A stretch of 64,000 bases of DNA. It comes from Desulfofarcimen acetoxidans DSM 771 (GTDB lineage Bacteria > Bacillota > Desulfotomaculia > Desulfotomaculales > Desulfofarciminaceae). Positions 48,647 through 57,593 of this stretch are shown here, piece after piece. Position 1 is the stretch's first letter, and every line of letters begins with the position of its first letter. The translations under genes and the position numbers were made by a program. Location: the NCBI RefSeq assembly GCF_000024205.1, contig NC_013216.1, positions 3,286,001 to 3,350,000 of the forward strand, written 5' to 3'. A model generated the notes under the pieces. That model had not been told where the DNA came from, did not search any database, and saw nothing but the letters and a program-made list of their open reading frames with translations.

Positions 48647-49054
48647 ATGTCTACCGATATTTATATTACAAATATTGATAGAGAAAGAATAAAAAAAATA
48701 CTGGATAAAATGCCTGAGGGTAATCAAGCATCTGATAAATCTGTTAAAAAACTCGAGAACGAGCTTTATAGAGCAATAATAGTTGATTCACAGCAGGTTC
48801 CCCGAGACGTTATTACCATGAACTCAAAGGCGCTGCTGCAACTTAATGATGAAGACATAGAGGTTTCATTGGTATATCCAGAAGATGCAGACTTGGGTGC
48901 GATGAAGTTATCAATTTTCTCTCCTATAGGCACTGCTATTCTCGGATATAAGGAAGGAAACACCATTGAATGGGAAGTCCCGTCCGGAACTTCAAAAATA
49001 CACATAAAAAAGATTTTGTATCAGCCGGAAGCGGCAGGTGATTATCATCTTTGA
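48647..49054 (+). CDS. GreA/GreB C-terminal-domain protein (Rnk-like)
   Basis: The 135-residue protein has an N-terminal helical part (IDRERIKKILDKM) and a C-terminal FKBP-like GreA/GreB domain (EVSLVYPEDAD, SIFSPIGTAILGYKEGNTIEWEVP). The organisation is that of Rnk, which binds RNA polymerase but lacks the long GreA coiled coil. The start is the ATG at 48647, with GAAAGGAG upstream; an upstream ATG-like frame from 48620 is less likely. Monocistronic, with a hairpin downstream. Confidence 0.82.
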   Translation: MSTDIYITNIDRERIKKILDKMPEGNQASDKSVKKLENELYRAIIVDSQQVPRDVITMNSKALLQLNDEDIEVSLVYPEDADLGAMKLSIFSPIGTAILGYKEGNTIEWEVPSGTSKIHIKKILYQPEAAGDYHL

Positions 49055-49070
49055 TCTGTGGTTAATAATG

Positions 49071-49105
49071 GGATTGCAGGATGTATCTCCTGCAATCCGG
49101 ATTTG
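49071..49105 (+). terminator. Hairpin after the Rnk-like gene
   Basis: Perfect 11-bp stem GGATTGCAGGA/TCCTGCAATCC with a 6-nt loop, 17 bp past the stop. The T tract is poor (GGATTTG). Confidence 0.55.
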
Positions 49106-49269
49106 CGTCGTCATTATTCCACGTATATAGTGGATACGCATGTGCTTAAGTATCTATTTTGCGTTTCTCACAATGCAGAAAGCCATTGACAATTGTTTCA
49201 AGGTCCGGGAATTTTAATGCTTTCTTATCACTGTTAAATGTGGTGCTGGGGCTGATTTCTAAAATCAAA

Positions 49270-50616
49270 TTAATCAATACCATAGGACAATTTTCGCGCT
49301 GATTTGCCTAAATTATTCATCAAGCCAAAGCTCGCAATTTTTGATGTTATCTTTCCGAATTTACGATAGACAAAATTAAATAATAAATAAGGAATCCTTT
49401 GGTTCCGATCATTGGGAAGTCTTTTTATGATATTTTTAATTGAATAGAAGTCCTCATATATTTTCAGATAACCTTCATAAAGTTGTTGCTGGGTCATTTT
49501 ATTGGGTGAGAAAACTACATAAGAAGTGTTATAATGGGTTGGTTCATGATCAATAATGCGGCTTTGGGATTTCAATCTTTGATAGATCTTTGTTCCCGGG
49601 TACGGAGTTAAAATATGGGCTGTCATTGTCTCTATTTTATTTTTAACAAGCCAATTCAACGTCTCCTCAAATACGGTATCTTCATCATCATCAAAACCAA
49701 ATACCAAGCTGGCATTGACCATTATGCCTCTAGAATGTATCTCCTGGATTAGCTTTTCATAACTCTCAATATTGTTTTGGTATTTACTTACACTTTCAAT
49801 GGAAGCTTTATTAATCGTCTCAAAGCCAATAAATAGACTTTCACATCCTGACTCCTTCATTTCATCTAAAAGATCGAGGTGCTGAACTAAGTTAGCTGAA
49901 ACTGCTGCATGCCATTTCAGATAAAGTGGCTTAATTTGCCTTAGGAATTCCTTTGTCCAGATAATATTTCCAATAAAATTGTCGTCAATAAACATGACCT
50001 GCTTAGTACCTAAAGCTTTGACTTCTTCAATAACGTGTTCAATGGGGCGATTTCTAAACTTGTTATGCACGTATTCACAACTGTTATAACAAAACTCACA
50101 TCGAAAGGGACATCCCCTGCTAGTTACCACAACGTTAGTGTACAAATACTTAGATTTGTCGATTAAACTCCATTTGGGAATAGGAGTATTGGCTAGATTA
50201 GTGGGCTTATCATTATAATATTTCTTTTTTAAATTGCCTGTTTGGACATCTGCTATAACTTGTTCCCATAACTCCTCCGCTTCTCCAATGCAAACTGAGT
50301 CAGCGTAAGCTAGGGCCTCATCCGAATTGGCACTAGCGTGAATCCCGCCTAAAATAACCTTAATTCCCTGCTTGCGGTAATGTTTTGAGATTTCGTAGGC
50401 TCGTTGTGATGTGTCCACGTTTACGCTAATTCCAACCAAATCAGGCTTGTCCTCTAAATTCAACTTTCCGACGTTTTCATCTTCTATATACAATTCATGT
50501 TCATTAGGAGTTAACGCAGCTAAGATTAATAAGGCAATGGAAGGTGACATAACCCTTTTAAACTCAGAGTCCATCGGCCTTAATGTCATTTTGGGGGAGA
50601 TCAATTTTATTTTCAT
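49270..50616 (-). CDS. B12-binding-domain radical SAM enzyme
   Basis: The 448-residue protein has an N-terminal cobalamin-binding-like domain (residues about 1-140; IALLILAALTP, LVGISVNVDT, VILGGIHAS) and a radical SAM core with the Cx3Cx2C motif CPFRCEFC near residue 172, followed by MFIDDNFIGN. The class B family covers methyltransferases, cyclases and tailoring enzymes, so the substrate cannot be predicted. The B12 domain lacks an obvious DxHxxG motif, as in many such proteins. It stands alone, transcribed from about 50.7 kb, with AGGTATAT before the ATG. Confidence 0.82.
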   Translation of the reverse strand: MKIKLISPKMTLRPMDSEFKRVMSPSIALLILAALTPNEHELYIEDENVGKLNLEDKPDLVGISVNVDTSQRAYEISKHYRKQGIKVILGGIHASANSDEALAYADSVCIGEAEELWEQVIADVQTGNLKKKYYNDKPTNLANTPIPKWSLIDKSKYLYTNVVVTSRGCPFRCEFCYNSCEYVHNKFRNRPIEHVIEEVKALGTKQVMFIDDNFIGNIIWTKEFLRQIKPLYLKWHAAVSANLVQHLDLLDEMKESGCESLFIGFETINKASIESVSKYQNNIESYEKLIQEIHSRGIMVNASLVFGFDDDEDTVFEETLNWLVKNKIETMTAHILTPYPGTKIYQRLKSQSRIIDHEPTHYNTSYVVFSPNKMTQQQLYEGYLKIYEDFYSIKNIIKRLPNDRNQRIPYLLFNFVYRKFGKITSKIASFGLMNNLGKSARKLSYGID

Positions 50617-50812
50617 ATATACCTCTTATCACATTAATGAATGCTGGGGTTAAGAAAAATAACCGCTAATTTTATCAGGTTAATTCTTCTCAGTCCTTTT
50701 TGAAAATTTCAACCGATATATTCCTAACTAATTGTTTTGCATATAAATCGTGAGGATTTAATTCAATTACAGCAAAAATATAGGTATTAATAAGAACATG
50801 GTGTTATTTGGA

Positions 50813-51016
50813 TTATCCTTTATATTCCAAAATATCTCCGGGCTGGCATTCTAAAGCCTTACAAATCGCCTCTAGAGTTGATAATCGAATCGCTTTTGCC
50901 TTTCCATTTTTCAATATAGAAAGGTTAGCCATTGTTATTCCAACCCTCTCTGAAAGTTCTGTTACGCTCATTTTTCTTTTAGCCAACATCACATCAATAT
51001 TGATTATAATTGCCAT
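50813..51016 (-). CDS. XRE-family helix-turn-helix regulator (YozG-like)
   Basis: Compact 67-residue Cro/cI-type protein with the HTH in VTELSERVGITMANLSILKN and the typical ending LECQPGDILEYKG. It follows a DUF2975 membrane-protein gene by 10 bp, with GAGGTGA as ribosome binding site. This pair (YoaS/YozG type in Bacillus) is common in Firmicutes. The regulator probably controls its own operon. Confidence 0.85.
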   Translation of the reverse strand: MAIIINIDVMLAKRKMSVTELSERVGITMANLSILKNGKAKAIRLSTLEAICKALECQPGDILEYKG

Positions 51017-51026
51017 CTAATTCACC

Positions 51027-51476
51027 TCAGACCGTTAAATCATTTTCTGATTTTATATCTATGGCATTTTTTAATAGCTTTTGAAGAACAGCAGCAAAGA
51101 CTGCAATCACAATTGCAGCAAAAGTAATGGTCAATCCTAGTGCTGTGATACCTGGGGCGTCGTCTGCCTGTGCTATGGGAAATAAGAGTGGTATGAGTCC
51201 TGCATATAAAATACTGATTATGATTGCACAGTATTTTATATTCTTTAAAGCCTTTACAGATAATTCCGAAAAGGCTTTGTTCTTGTCAATATAGCTTAAA
51301 AGTTTTAAAGTCTGATACAGAGCAAAGAAAAATGGGATCGCCGCTGCATACATGCCGATTAAAACAGGATAATGCAAATAATTTGCAAGTGAAGGCAACC
51401 CAAATACACACAAACCAAGAATCGCAATTCCAATAAGATAAACAACCACCTTTAAAAAGAGTGTTTCTGGTTTCAT
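51027..51476 (-). CDS. DUF2975 membrane protein (YoaS-like)
   Basis: About 149 residues with four hydrophobic helices, at roughly 10-30, 42-62, 88-108 and 115-138, typical of DUF2975. The ATG at 51476 (KPETLFLKVVVYL) follows GAGGTG; the frame extends three codons further. Function unknown; it is regularly paired with the small XRE regulator downstream. Confidence 0.8.
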   Translation of the reverse strand: MKPETLFLKVVVYLIGIAILGLCVFGLPSLANYLHYPVLIGMYAAAIPFFFALYQTLKLLSYIDKNKAFSELSVKALKNIKYCAIIISILYAGLIPLLFPIAQADDAPGITALGLTITFAAIVIAVFAAVLQKLLKNAIDIKSENDLTV

Positions 51477-51586
51477 AAAAAGCACCTCACTTTTATCGTT
51501 AATTTGATATTAACACATATTTTATCGTTTTACAATAAAATATTATTGATTATAATTATATTTTTATCTATATTATACTCTTGTGC

Positions 51587-51630
51587 AAAACAAAAATACC
51601 GGTCAAGGTGATTCTCCACCCCAACCGGCA
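51587..51630 (-). terminator. Intrinsic terminator of the moaE-like gene
   Basis: GCCGGTTGGGGTG-GAGAAT-CACCTTGACCGGT (one mismatch) followed by ATTTTTGTTTTG on the minus strand, about 140 bp after the stop at 51771. Confidence 0.65.
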
Positions 51631-51770
51631 TATCAGTAATCTATTCAATTTCACATTCAGTCTCTATACACTCTAGAAAGGATAACAATTAACCTTGCCC
51701 CAGTTTGATGTACACGGCAAATGGTTGGTGCAATAAAACCAGTAAAGGGTTCTGGAGAAGCTAATGTCAA

Positions 51771-52181
51771 TTATAATTTTTGCTCTATTTCCGTAACACA
51801 TTCGGTTTTGATTTTTTCAACCAGGAATTGCAGGGCACCTACAACATGCGGTCTAATATCGCCGCCTATAAGCACATACATTATGTCATCACCGACCTCA
51901 AGCAGGCCTTCATTAAGCCAAACTTTAACATAAAATATGCCCTCCATTTTATAAGTCTCCGCAATCGCCGCATCCACTTTCACTGCATCATAAGCAAATT
52001 CCATCCCTTTCACAAAAGAACCATCGTCCAGCCCTTGGCGAACCTTGGCTTTGGGCGTCTGACGCACGACGCCATTATGGACTAAAAACATCCCTTCCTG
52101 CAAAGCCATTGGATCCGATTTTGCTTCTTTGAGCCATTCATCAATAGATGGTGCTATTTTTTTCATTTTTTCATTAATCAT
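51771..52181 (-). CDS. MoaE-like molybdopterin synthase family protein
   Basis: The protein (136 residues from the ATG at 52181, which follows AGGAGTG) has the features of a divergent MoaE-like group: EGMFLVHNGVVRQTPKAKVR, YKMEGIFYVKVWLNEG and VGDDIMYVLIGGDIRPHV. MoaE is the catalytic subunit of molybdopterin synthase. No other molybdenum cofactor genes are nearby, so the role is inferred from similarity alone. Confidence 0.6.
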   Translation of the reverse strand: MINEKMKKIAPSIDEWLKEAKSDPMALQEGMFLVHNGVVRQTPKAKVRQGLDDGSFVKGMEFAYDAVKVDAAIAETYKMEGIFYVKVWLNEGLLEVGDDIMYVLIGGDIRPHVVGALQFLVEKIKTECVTEIEQKL

Positions 52182-52267
52182 AAATAAATACACTCCTGAA
52201 TTATTAAAATAATTGTGTTTAAGCAAAGAAGTTCATTCCTCAGTGTCTGCAGGAGTAAATCCTTAAG

Positions 52268-52450
52268 CTATTTGGCTAAACGATTCACCTTTTTAAATTC
52301 TATTATCTTCTTGGAAACCTCTGCAACATCTTCTTTCCACCAAAATTGATCCCTGGTATAACAGTTATGCTCACAGTACTTTCTTTCATTATTTCCCTTT
52401 GATTTAAATCCCTTCCCACAATACTCACATATGGGCTTTGGAATCATCAT
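52268..52450 (-). CDS. Small zinc-finger-like protein
   Basis: About 60 residues with four Cys arranged as CEYC then CEHNC, a probable zinc site, followed by a basic C-terminus (KKIIEFKKVNRLAK). The frame continues upstream to a TTG at 52492 without a ribosome binding site. It could be a fragment of a larger gene. No function is assigned. Confidence 0.4.
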   Translation of the reverse strand: MMIPKPICEYCGKGFKSKGNNERKYCEHNCYTRDQFWWKEDVAEVSKKIIEFKKVNRLAK

Positions 52451-52511
52451 TGTTTCAGAAATGATAGAGTTTTCTCCAAGTATCCCTGTCAATAACCATC
52501 TTCATCGCTTC

Positions 52512-53060
52512 CTAAACTATAACTTGAGCAGGATTTCCTCCAACTACTACATTACTAGGAACATTTTTAGTCACCACTGCTCCGGAGGCTATTACCACGT
52601 TATCACCGATTGTAACACCAGGGTTTATTATTGCCTTTCCTCCAATCCAAACATTATTACCAATTGTCACAGGTTTTCCATACTCTGCCCCAGATGCTCT
52701 CTCAACAGGATTTAATGGGTGAGTAGCTGTATAGATATGTACACCTGGCGCTATAAAACAATTATCACCGATACGAACTTCACATACGTCTAAAATAATA
52801 CAGTCAAAATTGGCATAAAAATTGTTGCCGACATGAATATTGTAACCATAATCACAACGAAAATTAGGTTCTATATAGAGGTTAGCACCCGTTGAACCCA
52901 AAAGCTCTTTTAGAAGTTCTACACGTCTCTCATATTCTGTCTCTAATGTATGATTAAATAATCGAGTCAGTCTTCTGGATTTCTCACGTTCTTTGATTAA
53001 TTGTGAGTCTGAGGCATAATACAGTTCTCCGTTTAACATTTTTTCTTTTTCGGTTTTCAT
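52512..53060 (-). CDS. Maltose/galactoside O-acetyltransferase (Maa/LacA type)
   Basis: The 182-residue protein has the N-terminal Maa domain ([16 protein letters not shown]) and left-handed beta-helix hexapeptide repeats ([47 protein letters not shown]). The catalytic His lies in TATHPL. The family acetylates sugars with acetyl-CoA. The C-terminus (GGNPAQVIV) is a few residues shorter than usual. It lies near a fragment of another hexapeptide acetyltransferase. Confidence 0.88.
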   Translation of the reverse strand: MKTEKEKMLNGELYYASDSQLIKEREKSRRLTRLFNHTLETEYERRVELLKELLGSTGANLYIEPNFRCDYGYNIHVGNNFYANFDCIILDVCEVRIGDNCFIAPGVHIYTATHPLNPVERASGAEYGKPVTIGNNVWIGGKAIINPGVTIGDNVVIASGAVVTKNVPSNVVVGGNPAQVIV

Positions 53061-53181
53061 TTACATATTTTGCCTCCTTCTCGTTTTAAATGCATTTAAG
53101 AAGTGTATGATTTTCGATGAGTTTTCATCACTCAAGAAGTGATATTTGTCAAGGAAGGATTTTACGGTAGCTAGATGCATT

Positions 53182-53679
53182 CTAATCTTCTATAAAACGA
53201 CTGTAAGCAATCTTTTTTCCAGTTATTGTTTTGAAGTTACTGTCTATGCAATTTTTTATTTTTTCTTGTTCCTTTTGTTTATCCATGACCGTTAAATTTT
53301 CCAACAAATCCGCTTCCCATTGTATTTGAAAGTCAATACCGTCAATTTTAGAAGGCGTATGGTGATTACCAATTATATAACATATTCTTTCTATGTCATT
53401 CGGGTCTAGATTTTCACTGACTAATATTTCTCTTGCTACTGACGGGCCTTCCTTCTCTTGATAAACTCCTTCTATTGAATCATATTTTCGCTGTGCCTCT
53501 ACTGCACCAATATCGTGAAGTATCGCAACTATTGATATTAATTCTCTTTCTTTGCCACTTATATTTTCGCCATACATTATCTCTTCAGCGTTTTTAAGGA
53601 CTTTAAGTGTATGGTCTATTCCAAAAGGAATATCTTTAAATATTTCTTTCATTTGTTGTATTATGTTTTCTTTGCGCAT
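53182..53679 (-). CDS. HD-domain phosphohydrolase
   Basis: A 165-residue protein with HD-superfamily metal ligands: HTLKVLKNAE (first His), ILHDIGA (HD pair) and IGNHHTP. Small stand-alone HD proteins hydrolyse nucleotides or related phosphate esters; no substrate can be inferred. The ATG is preceded by GATGAGG. Confidence 0.75.
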   Translation of the reverse strand: MRKENIIQQMKEIFKDIPFGIDHTLKVLKNAEEIMYGENISGKERELISIVAILHDIGAVEAQRKYDSIEGVYQEKEGPSVAREILVSENLDPNDIERICYIIGNHHTPSKIDGIDFQIQWEADLLENLTVMDKQKEQEKIKNCIDSNFKTITGKKIAYSRFIED

Positions 53680-53717
53680 GACTTACCTCATCTTTCAATT
53701 ACTTTCACTTTTAGCCC

Positions 53718-53906
53718 TCACTCAAGCAACTCTTTTATTTCATTATTAAACCGCTTTCTAATAAGCTTCGCAGGATTACAACCAACAATGACATAAGACT
53801 CAACATTTTTTGTTACGGTCACATTTGAGGCGATAATAGCACCATCACCAATCTTAACGGCTGGCTTAATCATAACATTCTGTCCTATCCAAACCGGTTT
53901 TAGTCC
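53718..53906 (-). pseudogene. C-terminal fragment of a hexapeptide (Vat/CatB-like) acetyltransferase
   Basis: On the minus strand a frame reads KPVWIGQNVMIKPAVKIGDG, then IIASNVTVTKNVESYVIVGC, ending KRFNNEIKELLE and TGA. This is the end of a xenobiotic or streptogramin-type acetyltransferase. There is no start or N-terminal part; the frame is closed by TGA at about 53909. It is a remnant. Confidence 0.7.
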
Positions 53907-53959
53907 TCAATTTTGGAGTCATTCTCCTTTATTTGCTTACTTTCACAAAAATCCCAAAA

Positions 53960-54182
53960 ACATTAAAACTAAGCTTGTACTTCTCCAATAATAACCCGGT
54001 GGCTTTGACATTCACCCCACACCGGTTATGTTAATATACCGACGGGGCGACTCCGGGAAACATGTATATATTATTGCCGTCGAACATACAATTTTACCAC
54101 ATGCAAGGGCCCCGTCTTTCAAGGCTACCCATTGGTACCTCGTACTAACGCATAGTTCCGCAGAGGCTCACCTCTCTCCCTA
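53960..54182 (-). ncRNA. Candidate structured non-coding RNA
   Basis: No ORF fits this 220-bp stretch, but it has dense complementary segments. From its 5' end (minus strand) there is AGAGG/CCUCU with a 4-nt loop, then GACGGGGC (54115-54108) pairing with GCCCCGUC (54049-54042), with GCAUGU/ACAUGU inside. ATAACCGGTG then pairs with CACCGGGTTAT around 54030-53991, and a T-rich end follows. An extended -10 box (TGGTATAAT, 54196-54188) sits just upstream. I tentatively compare it to large Firmicute RNAs such as the raiA motif but cannot confirm this. Confidence 0.5.
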
Positions 54183-54277
54183 ATTTAATTATACCAAATA
54201 TGAAATGGGAATTATAGACTTATAATTTCTATACCCTACTGTTAAAATATAATAACCACGCTTATGGGAGGAATAAC

Positions 54278-54907
54278 ATGAATATTATAAAAGCAAAAGA
54301 ATGCTATAATGCCTTATTAGCGCAGAAGATAATCGAGAAATTAAAAAAACGAAATATGGAAGGATTTTATTGTGAGACAAAAGAAGATGCCCTAAAAAAA
54401 GTACTTGAGATGATCCCCAAAAACAGTATGGTTTCTTGCGGAGGTTCTGCAACTCTGGATGAAATTGGTTTGCGGGTAGCATTAAAAAAGGAAGGGTATA
54501 ATTTCTTAGATCCGAAAGACGCTCAAGGCGCTAAAGCAATGGACAAAGTTGCACATGAGGCATTAAAGGCTGACTACTTTTTGATGAGTTCTAATGCTAT
54601 ATCTGCCACAGGCGAGTTAGTAAATATAGATGGATATGGCAACAGGGTTGCTGCTCTTATCTTTGGGCCCAAAAATGTCTTAGTTATAGCAGGGCTTAAC
54701 AAAGTAGAACCTAATTTAGAGGCAGCTATCCTTCGTGCAAAAACCGTTGCTGCACCCCTTACCATGATGATATTTAAGCATGACTACCCTTCTTTTGATG
54801 AAGTTTCCAAAGCCTCTGAAGGTGGAAGCAGTCATCTTGTAATTACCAGTAAATCCGCAACTAAACGGATTACAGTTATACTTGTTGGAGAAAGCTTAGG
54901 TTTTTAA
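54278..54907 (+). CDS. LUD-domain protein (LutC/YkgG-like)
   Basis: The 209-residue single-domain protein has the LUD pattern: GGSATLDEIGLR, then NAISATGELVNIDGYGNRVAAL and GPKNVLVIAGLNKV, ending ITVILVGESLGF. LUD proteins take part in lactate oxidation when next to lutA and lutB, but no such genes are here, so this orphan copy's substrate is unknown. GGGAGG precedes the ATG. TATAAT-like boxes lie upstream, divergent from the candidate RNA. Confidence 0.85.
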   Translation: MNIIKAKECYNALLAQKIIEKLKKRNMEGFYCETKEDALKKVLEMIPKNSMVSCGGSATLDEIGLRVALKKEGYNFLDPKDAQGAKAMDKVAHEALKADYFLMSSNAISATGELVNIDGYGNRVAALIFGPKNVLVIAGLNKVEPNLEAAILRAKTVAAPLTMMIFKHDYPSFDEVSKASEGGSSHLVITSKSATKRITVILVGESLGF

Positions 54908-54925
54908 GCTGCTCAAATACCAAGT

Positions 54926-55078
54926 TCAATCTCCGCATCCCAAAACTAAGTCTCTTAATAAACCAGTGGCAAGATAACGATCCGCATTAGATAACATTTT
55001 TAATTCCCATTCAGGCGTATAAATGAGATAGTTTCTTGGAGAGCAAGTTGAATTTTTTCGTATCAATAGTTTTCTCAT
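54926..55078 (-). CDS. Possible 50-residue ORF
   Basis: A minus-strand frame from ATG 55078 to TGA 54926 encodes MRKLLIRKNSTCSPRNYLIY and ends LLRDLVLGCGD. There is no ribosome binding site and no recognised family. It could be a fragment or non-coding. Confidence 0.2.
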   Translation of the reverse strand: MRKLLIRKNSTCSPRNYLIYTPEWELKMLSNADRYLATGLLRDLVLGCGD

Positions 55079-55124
55079 CTGACCAACACATATATAATTT
55101 CTCCCAAAAATCCTTTTACCTGGT

Positions 55125-56354
55125 TTAGGTTTCTTTTATAGAGCCAATCTTTTTAAATAACGGAATTGTTAACAGCATGCCAAGGAAAAAGAGAAATCCA
55201 GAAATCTGATAACTTGTTACTAAAGAGAATTTCGCCTTTAACAAACCCGCAATACTTATAGTTAAAACCATGGCCCCAATGAAAAGCGGGTTAAGAACAC
55301 CATTTACTCGTCCTACATATGCTTCTTCCGACATATTAAGCATTAATGTGCTGACCCCAATTTGAATACAAGGCATCACTAATCCACTAAGAAATTGAAA
55401 GCAAAGAGTGATTATTAAATTAGTAGATAACCCAACAACAACAATCGATATTGCATTCACTAATAATCCAAAAGCAAGTAATTTTTGCGGGGCAATTTTC
55501 TTGGAGATACCTAAGATGATTCCCCCTCCAATTAACATGGCAGAACCAGATGCCACCATCAACCATTGTAAATTATCTTTCGGCAGCCCAAGCCTTTCAG
55601 TGATTATAAATATACCTAGCGGTTGGATAATACCTACTCCTAGACCAGCACAAACAAATATCCCTCCGAGTACTAACAGAACCTTTCTCCTCCATACATA
55701 GCGGAACCCCTCAGCCAAATCATGCCAGAATTTAGCTGTCGATTTTTCATGTGTTTCACCATTTTGTGACGGGAGAAAAGTTAATACACCTGCCGACATA
55801 AGAAATGCAAGTCCCATTATTCCAATAGAAAGGTTAATGCCAAACCTTTGATAAATAAATGTACCTAGAAGCGGCCCAATTATTACGAAAATGGACATAA
55901 CAGTCTGGAAAATGGCCATACCCGATTGCAATTGTTCAGGCGTTAGGTGAACCTTAAAAAGCTTCATGGCCGACGGCTGAGAAAATTGTGAAAGTATAGA
56001 TGATACAAGGGTTACAAAAAAAACTGCATGCCATGAGCCAAATATAATTGTCAGTAAAACAATAAAAACCGAGACGGCGCTTAAAAAGTCGCTTAAAACC
56101 ATCGTGAGCTTTGGTCGCCAACGATCGGCAAAAGTTCCTCCGATAAAAGAAAACAAGAATAAAGGTCCAAACTCAGCTACTGAAATTAACGATACATAGT
56201 AAGGGTTGTTTCCGGTTTTGTCCATAACATACAATAGTATTCCGAAGTTCCGAACCCAGATTCCTATTTGCAACAAAACGTTTGAAAGGATAATGACTTG
56301 AATAAAGCGGTTTCTAAATAGACCACTATCTTTAGAAGTTTTCGGCAATAACAT
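55125..56354 (-). CDS. MFS exporter (MFS_3 / macrolide-efflux-like)
   Basis: About 409 residues with 11-12 hydrophobic segments, and the MFS loop motif GGTFADRWRPK between helices 2 and 3. The overall pattern is that of MFS_3 drug or siderophore exporters. The ATG at 56354 has AAAGGAAAAGGAA upstream; the frame extends 13 codons further to a TTG. Substrate unknown. Confidence 0.82.
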   Translation of the reverse strand: MLLPKTSKDSGLFRNRFIQVIILSNVLLQIGIWVRNFGILLYVMDKTGNNPYYVSLISVAEFGPLFLFSFIGGTFADRWRPKLTMVLSDFLSAVSVFIVLLTIIFGSWHAVFFVTLVSSILSQFSQPSAMKLFKVHLTPEQLQSGMAIFQTVMSIFVIIGPLLGTFIYQRFGINLSIGIMGLAFLMSAGVLTFLPSQNGETHEKSTAKFWHDLAEGFRYVWRRKVLLVLGGIFVCAGLGVGIIQPLGIFIITERLGLPKDNLQWLMVASGSAMLIGGGIILGISKKIAPQKLLAFGLLVNAISIVVVGLSTNLIITLCFQFLSGLVMPCIQIGVSTLMLNMSEEAYVGRVNGVLNPLFIGAMVLTISIAGLLKAKFSLVTSYQISGFLFFLGMLLTIPLFKKIGSIKET

Positions 56355-56393
56355 TAGTTCCTTTTCCTTTAGTAAATTATTTTGAGTACCCAA

Positions 56394-56735
56394 ATCACTG
56401 TTACATTAGTTAAATCAGCATTGTAGCCTTTCAAAACCGCAAGTCCTCATAGGGTGCAAATACCCCGTCTAAATATATCATCAATTTGTCATTCATTGTG
56501 GATTACCACCTTTCACTTAGAGTAATTGGTCCAGAATATGCTTGGTATACTCCCAATTTTTTTGTTTTGAAAATAAGTCCCTCTGCTACTTTAAATATAG
56601 ACAAAAATCTATATCAAGAGAGTTTTACTGCTTCATAATGTCTGCTTTTGCCACAAAGCTACTCGCATTTGATGTAACACTCCACAATCTTAAATTCCCG
56701 ACTAGCCATCGGTACATATACAAGAACTTTGTTAA
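56394..56735. other. Gap with no recognised feature
   Basis: AT-rich 340 bp between the MFS gene and the tnpB remnant. An open frame at 56542-56739 on the plus strand has no ribosome binding site and no coding character. It may include the right end of the IS605-type element, but I could not identify the boundary. Confidence 0.3.
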
Positions 56736-57517
56736 TTAAGAAATCTTGTATTGTTTAGCATCTCTTAAATTTATTGAAGCATTAACATCTCTATCTTCAA
56801 CAAATCCACAATTGTCACAAATATAAATTCTATCACTAAGTTTTAAGTCCCACTTAATATGGCCACAACAAGAACATATTTTAGAAGAAGGATAAAATCT
56901 ATCCACAACTCTAAGTTCAATATTATGCCATTGTGTTTTTGACTTTAACTTAATATTAAATTCATAAAACTTTTGCTGTGCAATCGCTTTGGATAAATGC
57001 CTATTCTTCATCATTCCACTAACATTCAAGTTTTCAACAGTAATATATTCCGGCTTGGTTTTCACCAGTTCATTCACTGTTTTATTAACATAGTCAGTCC
57101 GAATATTGGTTAGTCGCTGATGAAGCTTTTGTACTTTTAACCGTTGTTTGTCTATATTCGCACATCTCAGTGCTGTAGCAGTACTCCTCTCTGCTTTCGC
57201 ATGTGATATTTTCCACTTAATTTCCTTTGCTCCCTTTTTAATCGTCTTTCCAACTTTTTAACCTTTGAAGTCTTATTTATATTTTTAAATTTTATTCCGC
57301 TGCTAACTGCTGCAAAAACCCTAACTCCAAGGTCTACCCCAATACCTTCAGAACATACCTTGCCCATCTCTATCATCAAAGGATATCCTCGTTCTTCACC
57401 AGTACAAACAATTAATAATAATAATTTACCCTTTTTTATGCTACCAGGAAGATCCCAATGCAACTTGATTTTGGGCATCACCAGGATGAGACAAAATTGC
57501 GAAAACAACAGTTTCAT
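56736..57517 (-). pseudogene. IS605-type TnpB (OrfB) remnant
   Basis: Two frames together give the middle and C-terminal parts of a TnpB nuclease. The first reads GIGVDLGVRVFAAVSSG (start of the RuvC domain) and VKKLERRLKREQRKLSGK. After a frameshift near 57165 the second reads QRLKVQKLHQRLTNIRTDYV, ITVENLNVSGM, then the zinc ribbon CSCC...CDNC and DRDVNASINL. The N-terminal region and any tnpA are missing, so it is inactive. Confidence 0.85.
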
Positions 57518-57593
57518 TAAACAAGTTCATCCACCTGTGATTCATTAGCTTATTAAATACTACGTAAGTGGTAATATATTTTAGTGAATATTT

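Noticed and set aside
56542-56739. 65-codon plus-strand ORF
   Set aside because: Lacks a start signal and coding bias, and ends in the tnpB remnant.
56736-57517. Active TnpB with a guide RNA
   Set aside because: The gene is frameshifted and lacks its N-terminus; no right-end RNA was identified.
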